From Artemia franciscana (Eukaryota > Arthropoda > Branchiopoda > Anostraca > Artemiidae), in contig NW_027062617.1 of the NCBI RefSeq assembly GCF_032884065.1, positions 310,001 through 374,000 on the forward strand: a DNA stretch of 64,000 nt, read 5' to 3'. Below, one piece after another: positions 11,539-20,912 of this stretch. The translations under genes and the position numbers were made by a program. How positions within the stretch are numbered: the stretch's first letter is position 1; each line of letters opens with the position of its first letter. The notes under the pieces were generated by a model. The model worked only from the letters and a program-made list of their open reading frames with translations. It did not search any database and had not been told where the DNA came from.

Positions 11539-11589
<51 letters not shown>
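11539..11589 (+). repeat. Poly(T) tract, 51 bases, in the LINE 3' region
   Basis: Uninterrupted T run downstream of the RT stop codon, followed by a second shorter T run. It may be a relic of an A-tail from an antisense insertion or an expanded homopolymer. Its length is uncertain in any assembly. Confidence 0.8.
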
Positions 11590-11590
<1 letters not shown>

Positions 11591-11726
11591 TATATATTTT
11601 ATAAGTGTTTTTTTTTTTTTTGTGCTCTGTGGCCCATTACAAGCATAGCTTCTTGGGCCTATTAATTGATTTACTTTTGTAATAGTTTTCTTTAGTATTA
11701 ATAAATTGATTGATTGATTGATTGAT

Positions 11727-12094
11727 AGAAGGACTTTATGACTCAAAGCTCTTATTTTAAATCTTGACCGGCATTAAGCCTCTTATTTTCCTTTTTAAAT
11801 CAATCTATTGATTCATAGAATTTTGTTAGAGCTCATACCATATGATCTCTTGGCTCTTAGCTCTTCTCGCCTCGTCACAAGTGCCATATGAGCTCTTAGC
11901 TCTTGTTTATATTGTCAATGCAAGTAGCCCATTTTTTCGTTTCTTTCGAGCTTGTGTAATTCACCCCCCCCCCCCACCTCACACACAGATAAATTTTTGT
12001 GTATGTGTCAAGTACTACAATGTCACTTTTCACACCCTACTTAAAGCTTTGTTCCTCATCTTGGGGCTCTAAGTTATTTCTTATAAATTATTAT
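11727..12094 (+). repeat. Continuation and distal end of the monomer-array element
   Basis: Immediately after the LINE tail, AGAAGGACTTTATGACTCAA and AGCTCTTATTTTAAATCTTG match the 290-bp monomers. The sequence then runs into a different end segment containing two TCTTAGCTCTT-type blocks (near 11850-11910). This is consistent with one larger element split by the LINE. No gene is seen up to the palindrome at 12095. Confidence 0.6.
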
Positions 12095-12309
12095 TAGTCC
12101 AGGACTTTTAGCTCAAAAAAGGGTCGAACCCGGACAAAATTGCAATATAAACGAAAATGGTACCAAAATGATCAGAAAAAAATTCTGTACAACATACTAA
12201 AAGTCCCCATAAATCCGAGTGGGGCGAGTACCCGAAAAACAGGGGAAAAGGGGGAAATGCGGGAGAAAATGGGAAAAATGCCGAACATGCCCAGAAAATA
12301 GTTTAAAGT

Positions 12310-12650
12310 GAGTTTTCTGGGGTTTTCACATACGCTGATTACGACATTGACATCTAAAATTCAGTATAGAAAAAGAGTACTACGGAAAACGGGGGAACAG
12401 GGGAAAGAGGGGAGAAAAGAGAAGAATACAGGGTAGGGGTAGAAAGCGGTTTGAAAGATATTTTCTGGGGTATTCCTATCTGGTGATTACGAAATTGAGA
12501 AATAAAATGATATAAAAAAAATCGATTAACATAAAACGGGGAAATGGGGAGGGGAGGGGAAAAGGGAAATATACAGGGTAGGGGTAGAAAGCATGTGGAA
12601 ATGTGTTTTCTGGGGTTTTTCTATCTGCTGATCACGAAACTGACCCCCTA
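12310..12650. repeat. Three ~145-bp subrepeats within the left palindrome arm
   Basis: A block of the form TTTTCTGGGGTTTTCACATA ... CTGATTACGAAATTGA recurs near 12317, 12460 and 12606, each preceded by runs of GGGGAAAAGGGG type. The same triplet occurs inverted in the right arm (about 14690-15060). They lie between the coding fragment and the outer end, where subterminal transposase-binding repeats would be expected. That role is inference. Confidence 0.6.
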
Positions 12651-12956
12651 AAATGAAGGAAAGAAAACGAGAACCATGAAAACCGAACAAAACTGGACGA
12701 AACAACGGAAAAGGGGAAGGGAGGCCTGACTCCTGAGCCAGCTGCTAATGGCTAATAAGTAGGCCTATGGAAAAAATAACTCGCTTAAGTATCAAACTTG
12801 TATTTTCTTGAATCACAGACATTTCTTACAACCATTTGAATTACTAAACATAAAGAAAACAACCGCTTGGCAGTTATATATAAAATGGCCATTATATGTA
12901 AAATTTGCACTTTCGAAGGCAGTATAGTTGACTTGAAAAACACAGCATTGATATCA

Positions 12957-13685
12957 CTAGTCGAGCTCCTCGTCTTCGACAATCTCGTTGTCCCTGTTCA
13001 AACAGTTGATACCCTGACATTCTCCGCACGCGAACGTACACGCTAATCCATTTTTCTTGCAGCTGCATCGCGAGTTCTCGCAGCCTGTCTTACAGTTGCA
13101 TCTCACGACACTCAAAAGAGTCTGAGGTGCGGGCAACAAATGGGTCATCACAGGTGAGTATTTATGGTCTCTGAGGACCCAACCCCAGTCAGCCGGGTCG
13201 AGGTCAGCTGGTTCCCCTTTCCAACGGGATACCTGGAGGCGCACTCGCTGGGAGTAGAATGAAGCTGCAGCTTCGGTTGGCGGAAGCCTTTCAGGGTTAA
13301 CAAACGCCGTAGTATTAGACGAAGAAACTTTTTCCAAGAAAATTCGATGTCGCAGCTTAGTGAGATCTTCGTTTGGTCGTGCTTTATACAAGCTGAGGAG
13401 AAGATATTCACCCGCTTTCACAATTTCATCTTTGGACGATGATTCATCCAGAAACACTTTGCATTTTTTTCTGAACACTTCGCTCTTCTTCAAAAGAGGT
13501 AGCACAGCTTGCTTTTCAAGTCCAAAAACTCGTGAGGTCGTGTCACATCCCAAGAGTGCGTGCCCTACCAGAAGCAGCCTGGATACTTCTCCCATTTTTT
13601 TTTGCACTTCGTTGAGGCACCAGAACCGTGTTATCGCTTCTTTTGCGTTCGTTGACGAACGCAAAACTCTGAAACAATAGGCCAA
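12957..13685 (-). CDS. Transposon-like protein fragment with GCDTTS motif and CXC-type Cys cluster
   Basis: Open for 242 codons. The first 30 codons reach into the palindrome centre and use no ATG. The first in-frame ATG is at 13595 (MGEVSRLLLV), giving 212 residues. Two regions stand out: an N-terminal LLLVGHALLGCDTTSRVFG block, and a C-terminal cysteine cluster beginning CNCKTGCENSRCSCKKNG and continuing C-x3-C-x2-C-x5-C. The cluster resembles the CXC (tesmin/TSO1/LIN54) DNA-binding fold by spacing. The middle contains a PPTEAAASFYSQRVRLQVS segment and a WGW motif. From memory, similar GCDT plus CXC proteins are widespread and mostly uncharacterised in arthropod and cnidarian genomes and look mobile-element-linked; I cannot name a family. 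The N-terminus is probably truncated at the centre. It ends at TAG at the outer side of the fragment. Confidence 0.6.
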   Translation of the reverse strand: MAYCFRVLRSSTNAKEAITRFWCLNEVQKKMGEVSRLLLVGHALLGCDTTSRVFGLEKQAVLPLLKKSEVFRKKCKVFLDESSSKDEIVKAGEYLLLSLYKARPNEDLTKLRHRIFLEKVSSSNTTAFVNPERLPPTEAAASFYSQRVRLQVSRWKGEPADLDPADWGWVLRDHKYSPVMTHLLPAPQTLLSVVRCNCKTGCENSRCSCKKNGLACTFACGECQGINCLNRDNEIVEDEELD

Positions 13686-13691
13686 GACCTA

Positions 13692-14406
13692 TTGTTTCAG
13701 AGTTTTCTGCTTTCAACGAACTGTTTCAGCGAAGCAAACAGAGTTTCAACGAAGTGCAAAAAAAAAATGGGAGAAGTATCCAGGCTGCTTCTGGTAGGGC
13801 ACGCACTCTTGGGATGTGACACGACCTCACGAGTTTTCGGACTTGGAAAGCAAGCTGTGCTACCTCTTTTGAAGAAGAGCGAAGTGTTCAGAAAAAAAAT
13901 GCAAAGTGTTTCTGGATGAATCATCGTCCAAAGATGAAATTGTGAAAGCGGGTGAATATCTTCTCCTCAGCTTGTATAAAGCACGACCAAACGAAGATCT
14001 CACTAAGCTGCGATATCGAATTTTCTTGGAAAAAGTTTCTTCGTCTAATACTACGGCGTTTGTTAAGCCTGAAAGGCTTCCGCCAACCGAAGCTGCAGCT
14101 TCATTCTACTCCCAGCGAGTGCGCCTCCAGGTATCCCGTTGGAAAGGGGAACCAGCTGACCTCGACCCGGCTGACTGGGGTTGGGTCCTCAGAGACCATA
14201 AATACTCACCTGTGATGACCCATTTGTTGCCCGCACCTCAGACTCTTTTGAGTGTCGTGAGATGCAACTGTAAGACAGGCTGCGAGAACTCGCGATGCAG
14301 CTGCAAGAAAAATGGATTAGCGTGTACGTTCGCGTGCGGAGAATGTCAGGGTATCAACTGTTTGAACAGGGACAACGAGATTGTCAAAGACGAGGAGCTC
14401 GACTAG
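13692..14406 (+). pseudogene. Frameshifted mirror copy of the GCDTTS/CXC protein
   Basis: This right-arm copy encodes the same protein as the left arm, read outward from the centre. It is split into two frames: 13692-13919 (up to SEVFRKK) and 13906-14406 (from VFLDESSSKDE to the Cys cluster and stop). The break coincides with an A8 run near 13893-13900, where the left arm has the complement of A7, so one inserted base explains it. A second difference is an A10 run (left arm nine) before MGEVS. Residue differences are few (for example HRIF versus YRIF, VNPE versus VKPE, IVED versus IVKD). The Cys cluster is intact. Confidence 0.75.
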
Positions 14407-15494
14407 TGATATCAATGCTGTGTTTTTCAAGTCAACTATACTGCCTTCGAAAGTGCAAATTTTATATATAATAGCCATTTTATATATAACTGCCAAGCGG
14501 TTGTTTTCTTTATGTTTAGTAATTCAAATGGTTGTAAGAAATGTCTGTGATTCAAGAAAGTACAAGTTTGATACTTAAGCGAGTTATTTTGTCCATAGGC
14601 CTACTATTAGCCATTAGCAGCTGGCTCAGGAGTCAGGCCTCCCTTCCCCTTTTCCGTTGTTTCCTCCAGTTTTGTTCGGTTTTCATGGTTCTCGTTTTCT
14701 TTCCTTCATTTTAGGGGTCAGTTTCGTGATCAGCAGATAGAAAAACCCCAGAAAACACATTTCCACATGCTTTCTACCCCTACCCTGTATATTTCCCTTT
14801 TCCCCTCCCCCCCCATTTCCCCATTTTATGTTAATCGATTTGTTTATATCATTTTATTTCTCAATTTCGTAATCACCAGATAGGAATACCCCAGAAAATA
14901 TTTTTCAAACCGCTTTCTACCCCTACCCTGTATTCTTCTCTTTTCTCCCCTCTTTCCCCTGTTCCCCCGTTTTCCGTAGTACTCTTTTTCTATACTGAAT
15001 TTTAGATGTCAATTTCGTAATCAGCGTATGTGAAAACCCCAGAAAACTCACTTTAAACTATTTTCTGGGCATGTTCGGCATTTTTCCCATTTTCCCCCTT
15101 TTCCCCTGTTTTTCGGGTACTCGCCCCACTCGGATTTATGGGGACTTTTAGTATGTTGTACAGAATTTTTTTCTGATCATTTTGGTACCATTTTTGTTTA
15201 TATTGCAATTTTGTCCGGGTCAAACCCTAAAAGTCCTGGACTATATCCCCAAAAGGGAAACTGCTTGCATGGCCTCATAGTATCGTAAGGGTGGACGTTT
15301 CACAAGTTTTCCTAACCAGAACCGTAACTGAAAACGGCGTTGGAGGGTAACCCTGAGGAGTGGCATCCCTCAAGGAAACTATAGCCTTGTTAACGAAACA
15401 ATACCGCACAGGATTCTGATAATGGATAAATCTTCTGGGTTTTGTTTGTTTTGGTTGGTGTTTTTTGGAGTTACAAATTTCTTCCTAGCTAAGT

Positions 15495-15918
15495 TACTTA
15501 TTATGGTATAGCCCCTACCACTCAAGTTGGTCATTCATTGACACATTACAGAACCGGTTTTTCGGTAGTTTCTTTCAGCTTAGAATGAGACAGGACAAAG
15601 AGAAGTGACAGAATAGACGAAAAAAATATAACTCGGGCTATATATTTGCACATTAGGGGGTGGGCCGGTGAAGGGGGTAAAGTTTTTGGACAGTATGAAA
15701 TTAGAAAACAATTCTTAGTTCATAATATGCAGAATAGTTGTACTTAACACATTAGGCATGCAGACCCACTATACTTTACCTCCACCCCTAATATGCAAAT
15801 ATATAGCCCATTTTTGTTTCTAAAGTATTATATTTCTGTCATACTTAGGTATATTTCAATAGGATTAAGTGTCAGAGAAACATACTAGAAGAATATTAGG
15901 TAGGGGCTATATCATACA
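15495..15918. mobile_element. Short inverted-repeat (MITE-like) element, ~420 bp
   Basis: The outer ends are inverted: TATGGTATAGCCCCTACC at about 15501-15518 against GGTAGGGGCTATATCATA at about 15899-15916. A nested inner pair, GGGCTATATATTTGCACATT (about 15632) and TATGCAAATATATAGCCC (about 15793), is also inverted, and sequence between the pairs shows weaker inverse similarity. There is no open frame. The form fits a non-autonomous fold-back or MITE element. No target duplication was confirmed. Confidence 0.6.
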
Positions 15919-15944
15919 AGTACTCGTCTCTTTAATATACTGAA

Positions 15945-16187
15945 ATGGTGATGTGATTTTCAATAAGATCACTTGCCTTCTTGGGTTTTTCCCGCTATTT
16001 TACGATAATCGAGCAAATTTTCTCAGACTTGTGGCGTTTGAAGTGTAACATTAAACTTAATGAACATAATATATTTGAATCAGCATAAAAACCAATTCTA
16101 TTAGTATAATAATAGCTATGAAAATTTATCTTTTAGGGTTTTTTGTTACTATTAGTCCTTCTTGATCCTTACTTGCAGTTCGTTAAG
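15945..16187 (+). mobile_element. Decayed 3' end of the fold-back family
   Basis: Order and wording match the last third of the fold-back family: TTCTTGGGTTTTTCCCGCTA, GCAAATTTTCTCAGACTTGT, TTAAACTTAATGAACATAAT, ATATTTGAATCAGCAT, then CTTACTTGCAGTTCGTTAAG. It is strongly diverged and lacks the fold-back module. Confidence 0.5.
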
Positions 16188-17150
16188 ACGACCTATACCA
16201 ATCTTGATTCTACACAATATATTCTCCATATATTATGGAACATATATATAACTTCCACAATCCATTCTTTTCTTCATTCTTTTCTTTTGCCTTAATTTGC
16301 CTTCGGCTGCTCAATTCTAGGTGAATTTTCTAGGGGAGAATTTGCCGTGGGAGGGGGGAATACTCCCTACTCTGGCTCATGTTTCCCCAGAATAAGAAAT
16401 AACACGATTGTTCTATGAAACTACGTCATAGATGTAAACTAATTAATTCCAAACATCATTTTTACCGTAAAATTACAGAATAAAGTATTTTCTCTTGCCC
16501 TTGTGGCCTTATTTTAATTTTCTGCAGGATTTTGTATCTAAATAGCTTCCCCTACGCGACATAAATTCCTGAGTGACGCTCTACGAAGCATTTCTCTTAG
16601 GTCTAAAATTTCACACGATAAGATTTTTCAATAAATCTCCGCGAATTCCATTTTCTAATTTGACTGATCGCTGTCTTCCAAACTTTAGGTTTTGACTTTT
16701 TGTTTTACTTGGCTTAGAAAAACCACGGCTGTCTCAGTGTGGGAGCAAGGGAACTTTTTATCGGTGTCGTAAACTGACAGGGCTTACTTTCCATTGCCAA
16801 TATATTTTAGAAATCGGCTATACGAAAAGAAAATTATGACTAATGCCAAAATCTGTGGAAGACTAGCCAAAAGAGCTTGGAAAATAGTATAAACTTTTAT
16901 CTGGGGTTTATGGACGTGAGCCGGATTTGCTCAAGTAAGAGTGTCAGTGCTTGTTGAGGAGTTGCAAGAAAAGTCAACACTTAAAAAAAATGGTATGGAA
17001 AGCATTTCTTTCTCTTTTTAGAGTCTTGTGCATTGTCACAAAAGCAACCATGATACTTAGAAAGTTCATAAAAGTGTTTTTATACTTTTGAAAGAGCTTA
17101 TTACTCTAATTAAACGGACTTCGTGTTGTAGGAGTCATTATTAAACAACT
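16188..17150. other. No gene recognised
   Basis: AT-rich sequence without a supported open frame, RNA gene or obvious repeat. Confidence 0.4.
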
Positions 17151-17151
17151 G

Positions 17152-17290
17152 GAAAAAAAAATCAAGCTTCAGTGTAAAGAGCGCGGTATTGAGGAGGGGC
17201 AACCCTCTCATTAACATAATAATTTCTGTTCGTTTTAAGTTTAATGTTGCTCCTTACTTTCAGTTCATAAACTTGATTTTTTTTTAACTT
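17152..17290 (+). mobile_element. Partial fold-back module
   Basis: The segment TCAGTGTAAAGAGCGCGGTA through AATTTCTGTTCGTTTTAAGT to CTCCTTACTTTCAGTTCA matches one arm of the fold-back family's module. Only about 130 bp remain. Confidence 0.65.
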
Positions 17291-18371
17291 GATAAATAAA
17301 GGAAGTCAGTGTTAGTGTAACGATTTACTATGCAAATGATAAACACGGATTCCTAGGATCAGTTCCGACAACCCAAAAGGTGTTATACATCGTAATGCAG
17401 AGTATGCGAGAGAGTTAAACCTGAAAAAATATGAATAAAATATTTGTCAAATATTTTTCAAGTGTTTTTTTTTAGAATTTTTTATATTAATATTTCATAA
17501 TTATTCAAGTAATTGTTTTTTAGAATATTGCTTAAGACCAATTGTATTTTCAAAGAAATTACTTTTACAAGAAAAGAAAGGCACTAAAGGCTGAATTGGT
17601 TCATTTTTTAACTCTTACGTGAAAAAAAAAGAAATAAAACTGAGAAACTTCTTAATATTTCGAGAATAAAATAAGTTAGGAGAAAACTGATTGATGAAAT
17701 TCTTGATTACGTGATTTTTGCTATCTTGGAAAGTGGGTGATTTAGATGACTGAAACTTTCAGGAGTGTTCCTACGGTAGGTAGAGGTTTGGGGCCAGTCC
17801 CCCCAGGAACCTTTGATATTTCCGAATTTTTGCGCACCTCAAATTGAGATTATCAAAAAAGTTTTTTATGTTAATGAAATCCCTCGAAAAAAGTTTCATA
17901 TACAGGTGTAGATCTACAACCCAAATTATTTTCTGGGTTTCCAAGCTCCTCTGTCAACTCATTCTCTATTTAAGAGGCTTAGAACATTGCAAAACATATT
18001 TTTTTTTAGTGAATTCTGGCAAAAACAACTGTCACTGTAATTTTGGTTTCAGTCTGCAATTCTTATACTGCAGGTTTTGAAAGCATACATCTAATTATGT
18101 GAATAGGATATATGCCATAAAAGGATTTAAAAAAAAACACACATTTTTAAACAATTTTTAAAATTTTGTAAATCAGAAACTAATAAAGGCTCTCAAACAC
18201 TTTCATTGGACCTCATTTGAAATCTAGGCTATATTAATTCCTGGAAGTTGTAAAGGTAAGCATATAAGTGTACTCTTGTATGCTACGCAGAAAATCTGCT
18301 TCTGCAATAAGAGAGCACCTATCACCTCGCAGTACCCATATCACAGGCTTAGTCAAAATATATTTCTATAT

Positions 18372-18373
<2 letters not shown>
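17291..18373. other. No gene recognised
   Basis: AT-rich. The 78-codon frame at 17844-18080 has no recognisable domain or splice context. Confidence 0.4.

Positions 18374-18435
<62 letters not shown>
18374..18435. repeat. (TA)n microsatellite, ~62 bp
   Basis: Pure TA dinucleotide run. The overlapping open frames rich in Ile/Tyr are translations of it and are not genes. Confidence 0.9.
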
Positions 18436-18437
<2 letters not shown>

Positions 18438-18739
18438 TTCAAAATATATATATTCTCAAAAAATTGAAGTTCAGATCATTTTAGTGTAAATGAAGCCTCA
18501 AAATCATTTGTTAATAGAAACCGTTTATTTTTGCATGGGTTACGCCACCGCGTGACATTATGACATTCATTTGAAAATAGGAGGCTCAATATATAGTTTT
18601 TTACCAGTTTTAAATGGATTGGCATTAGAAGACTCACTCGACAGCTTTTGGTCACCTTTGTAAATCTTTTTATGCCAAAAATGGCAGAAAATACTCTTTT
18701 TCTGTGACACAATCTCTTTTGCCTCTTCAAAAAGGGCAC

Positions 18740-19175
18740 AAGAAATTTAAACTTGGGTCAAATGAGCCCTCTGCTGATATTTTAGGACCATTGATTGGAT
18801 ACGATGAGCCCTGAAAAAAGGAAGAAATCACAGATTTGTGGCCATCCTTCTCGAAAAATACCAAATTTTTAATGTTTGTGACTAGGGGCTGAAACCTCTC
18901 CAACAGGACTCTCCGATATACTGAATTTAATTGCGTTTTTTTTTTCCAAGATTGCTCATTTTTTCCTTTTCTCTATTTTTGAAAATCAGACAAGTTTCGT
19001 CAGGTTCAAAATTTTTGGTGCGTTATTTCAAATTTTATCAATTTTACATACTTAGAGTAACCATAAAACTAATCGTTTGATGTATATAGTGTTATCAAAA
19101 CTCCTTTTATAATATCTCGGTTACTATTAGAACAAACCGCTCTGTTCTTACAATTCGTTACCACGATTTCTCTTA
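18740..19175 (+). mobile_element. Fold-back family, copy C (decayed 3' half)
   Basis: The landmarks of the family's 3' half occur in order but diverged: GAGCCCTCTGCTGATATTTT, GGATACGATGAGCCCTGAAA, TCTCGAAAAATACCAAATTT, GACTCTCCGATATACTGAAT, GTTTGATGTATATAGTGTTA, and near the end CAATTCGTTACCACGA. Copy B begins only about 20-30 bp downstream in the same orientation, so two copies of different age lie head to tail. Confidence 0.6.
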
Positions 19176-19195
19176 GAAAGGTTGCAATTAACTAA

Positions 19196-20912
19196 TGATT
19201 AAATAAATAAAAAACAAGTTTTTTTAACGGAAAGTAAGGAGGGACATTAAAACTTAAAACGAACAGAAATTACTTCGTATGTGAAAGGGGATGCTTCCTC
19301 ATCAACGCCTCGCTCTTTACGCTAAAGTTTGAATCTTTCTCTTAACTCAACTTTTTAAAACAGTAAAAAACTTTAGCGTAAAGAGCGGGGCGTTGATGAG
19401 GAAGCAGCCCCTTTCACATACGAAGTAATTTCTGTTCGTTTTAAGTTTTAATGTCCCTCCTTACTTTCCGTTAAAAAAAACTCGTTTTTTTTATTTGATT
19501 TCTGAACGTTTTTGGATCAATGCATGTTTGATTTTGGCTCTCCGCAGATGAATAATTAAAACGAAATTTGCATATTTATGTTTTTTTGGCTAAATACCTT
19601 TCTCATAGTTTCGGTTGACTGATTTTGAGAAAAAAGGAGCGGGGAAGGAGGCCTAGTTGCACTCCGATTTTTTGGTTACTTAGAAAGGCAACAAGAACTT
19701 TAATTTTTTACAAATGTTTTTATTAGTAAAAGACATACATAGCTTATAAATTACCTTACGTAACCAACTTGTGTATTCTCATGTTTTTATTAGTATATGA
19801 GGGGGTTCACCCCCTCGTCAGTACCTCGCTCTTTACACTAAAGCTTAAATTTTGTCCCAATTTCTTAAGAATGACCCCTGAATCACAAAAGCCGTAGAAT
19901 AAATAGTTGAAATTACTAAAAATACTTTAGCGTAAAGATCGAGGTATTGGGAGGAGGTGAGCCCATCATGTGGGTAATAATTTCTGTTTGTTTCTAAGTT
20001 TTAACTCTGCTCCTTACTTTCAGTTGAAAAAACTTTTTCATATTTATTTTTTCATTGTTTTTTTTTTTAAATAATGCTAGAAAATCCTGCGCTCCCTTCA
20101 AGGAAATTTTCTTCCCCGTGATAAATTCCTCCAAGAAAAGTTCTCCCCGCATTTCTACTCTTCTCAGCCCCCCCCCAACCAAAAAATTCCCCTGAAAACG
20201 TTTGTACACTTCCAAATAACCATTACTATATGTAAGCACTGGTCAAAGTTTGTAAATTGTAGCCCCTCCCACGGGGACTGAGGGGGAAGAAGTCGTCCTC
20301 AAGGACATAGTTATAAGGTTTTTTAACTACGCTGAATAAAATGGCTATCTCAGAATTTGGATCCGGTGACTTGGGAAAATCATTAGCGTGGGAGGGGGCC
20401 TAGGTGCCCTCCAATTTTTTTGGTCACTTAAAAAGGGAACTAGAACTTTTCATTTCCGTTAGAATGAGCCCTTTCGCAAGATTCTAGGACCACTGGGTCG
20501 ATACGATCACCCCTGAAAAAAAAAACAAAAAACAAACAAATAAACACGCATCCGTGATCTGCCTTCTGGCAAAAAATACAAAATTCCACATTTTTGTGGA
20601 TATGAGCTTGAAGCTTCTACAATAGGGTTCTCTGATACGCTGAATCTGATGGTGTGATTTTCGTTAAGATTCCATGACTTTTAAGGGTTGTTTCCCCCTA
20701 TTTTCTAAAATAAGGCAAATTTTCTCAGGCTCGCAACTTTTGCTGGGTAAGACTAAACTTGATGAAACTTATATATTTAAAATCAGCATTAAAATTCGAT
20801 TCTTTTGATGTTGCTATTGGTATCAAAATTTCTCTTTTTAGAGTTTTGGTTACTATTGAGCCAGGTCGCTCCTTACTACAGTTCGTTACCACGAACTGTT
20901 TGAAAAATGGTG
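19196..20912 (+). mobile_element. Fold-back family, copy B (essentially full length)
   Basis: The copy starts with ATTAAATAAATAAAAAACAA and the fold-back module. Left arm about 19215-19330 and right arm about 19370-19490 are inverse copies, both containing TTTACGCTAAAGTTT or its complement. The second module lies near 19795-20040. The 3' end is GTCGCTCCTTACTACAGTTC and the hairpin CAGTTCGT-TACC-ACGAACTG, followed by TTTGA. With copies E and F it defines both ends of the element, about 1.7 kb. No reading frame longer than 90 codons is plausible, so it is non-autonomous. Subfamily 1 (GAGGAAGCAGCCCCTTTCA in the module). Confidence 0.8.

Larger units (their letters stand above)
8258..11726 (+). 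mobile_element. Non-LTR retrotransposon (LINE, jockey superfamily), nearly complete
   Basis: The element contains an apurinic-type endonuclease domain followed by a reverse transcriptase domain, then a 3' region with a 51-base T run and a (TTGA)n/(TGAT)n tail ending near 11726. This domain order and microsatellite tail are typical of jockey-superfamily LINEs. The RT resembles the Crack/Daphne/CR1 group by eye, but the clade call is tentative. No gag-like first ORF is visible. The 5' boundary (about 8255-8265) is inferred from where monomer similarity stops. I see no clear target site duplication. One frameshift near 9746-9751 separates the two domains. Confidence 0.85.
12095..15243. repeat. 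Large palindrome: inverted arms of ~1.57 kb around a 6-bp centre
   Basis: The left arm (12095-13681) and right arm (13688-15243) are reverse complements over almost their whole length. The outer ends are TAGTCCAGGACTTTT and AAAAGTCCTGGACTA. The central 19 bp (13663-13681 against 13688-13706, AAAACTCTGAAACAATAGG and its complement) are perfect around CCAAGA. The arms diverge only in about 45 bp just outside the centre, plus scattered substitutions and homopolymer differences. Each arm carries the same protein-coding fragment and three ~145-bp subrepeats. It could be a head-to-head duplication of a truncated transposon, or a fold-back transposon whose inverted repeats include coding sequence. 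A read-through transcript would fold into a ~1.5-kb duplex. Confidence 0.92.

Noticed and set aside
13148-14215. 87- and 106-codon alternative frames inside the palindrome arms
   Set aside because: They appear as a mirrored pair in other frames of the Cys-rich protein sequence and lack any motif. The main frame explains the conservation.
19196-20912. Helitron assignment of the fold-back family
   Set aside because: A terminal hairpin exists, but the TC start, CTRR end and AT-target insertion without duplication are not seen. Copy E has a 34-bp flanking duplication.
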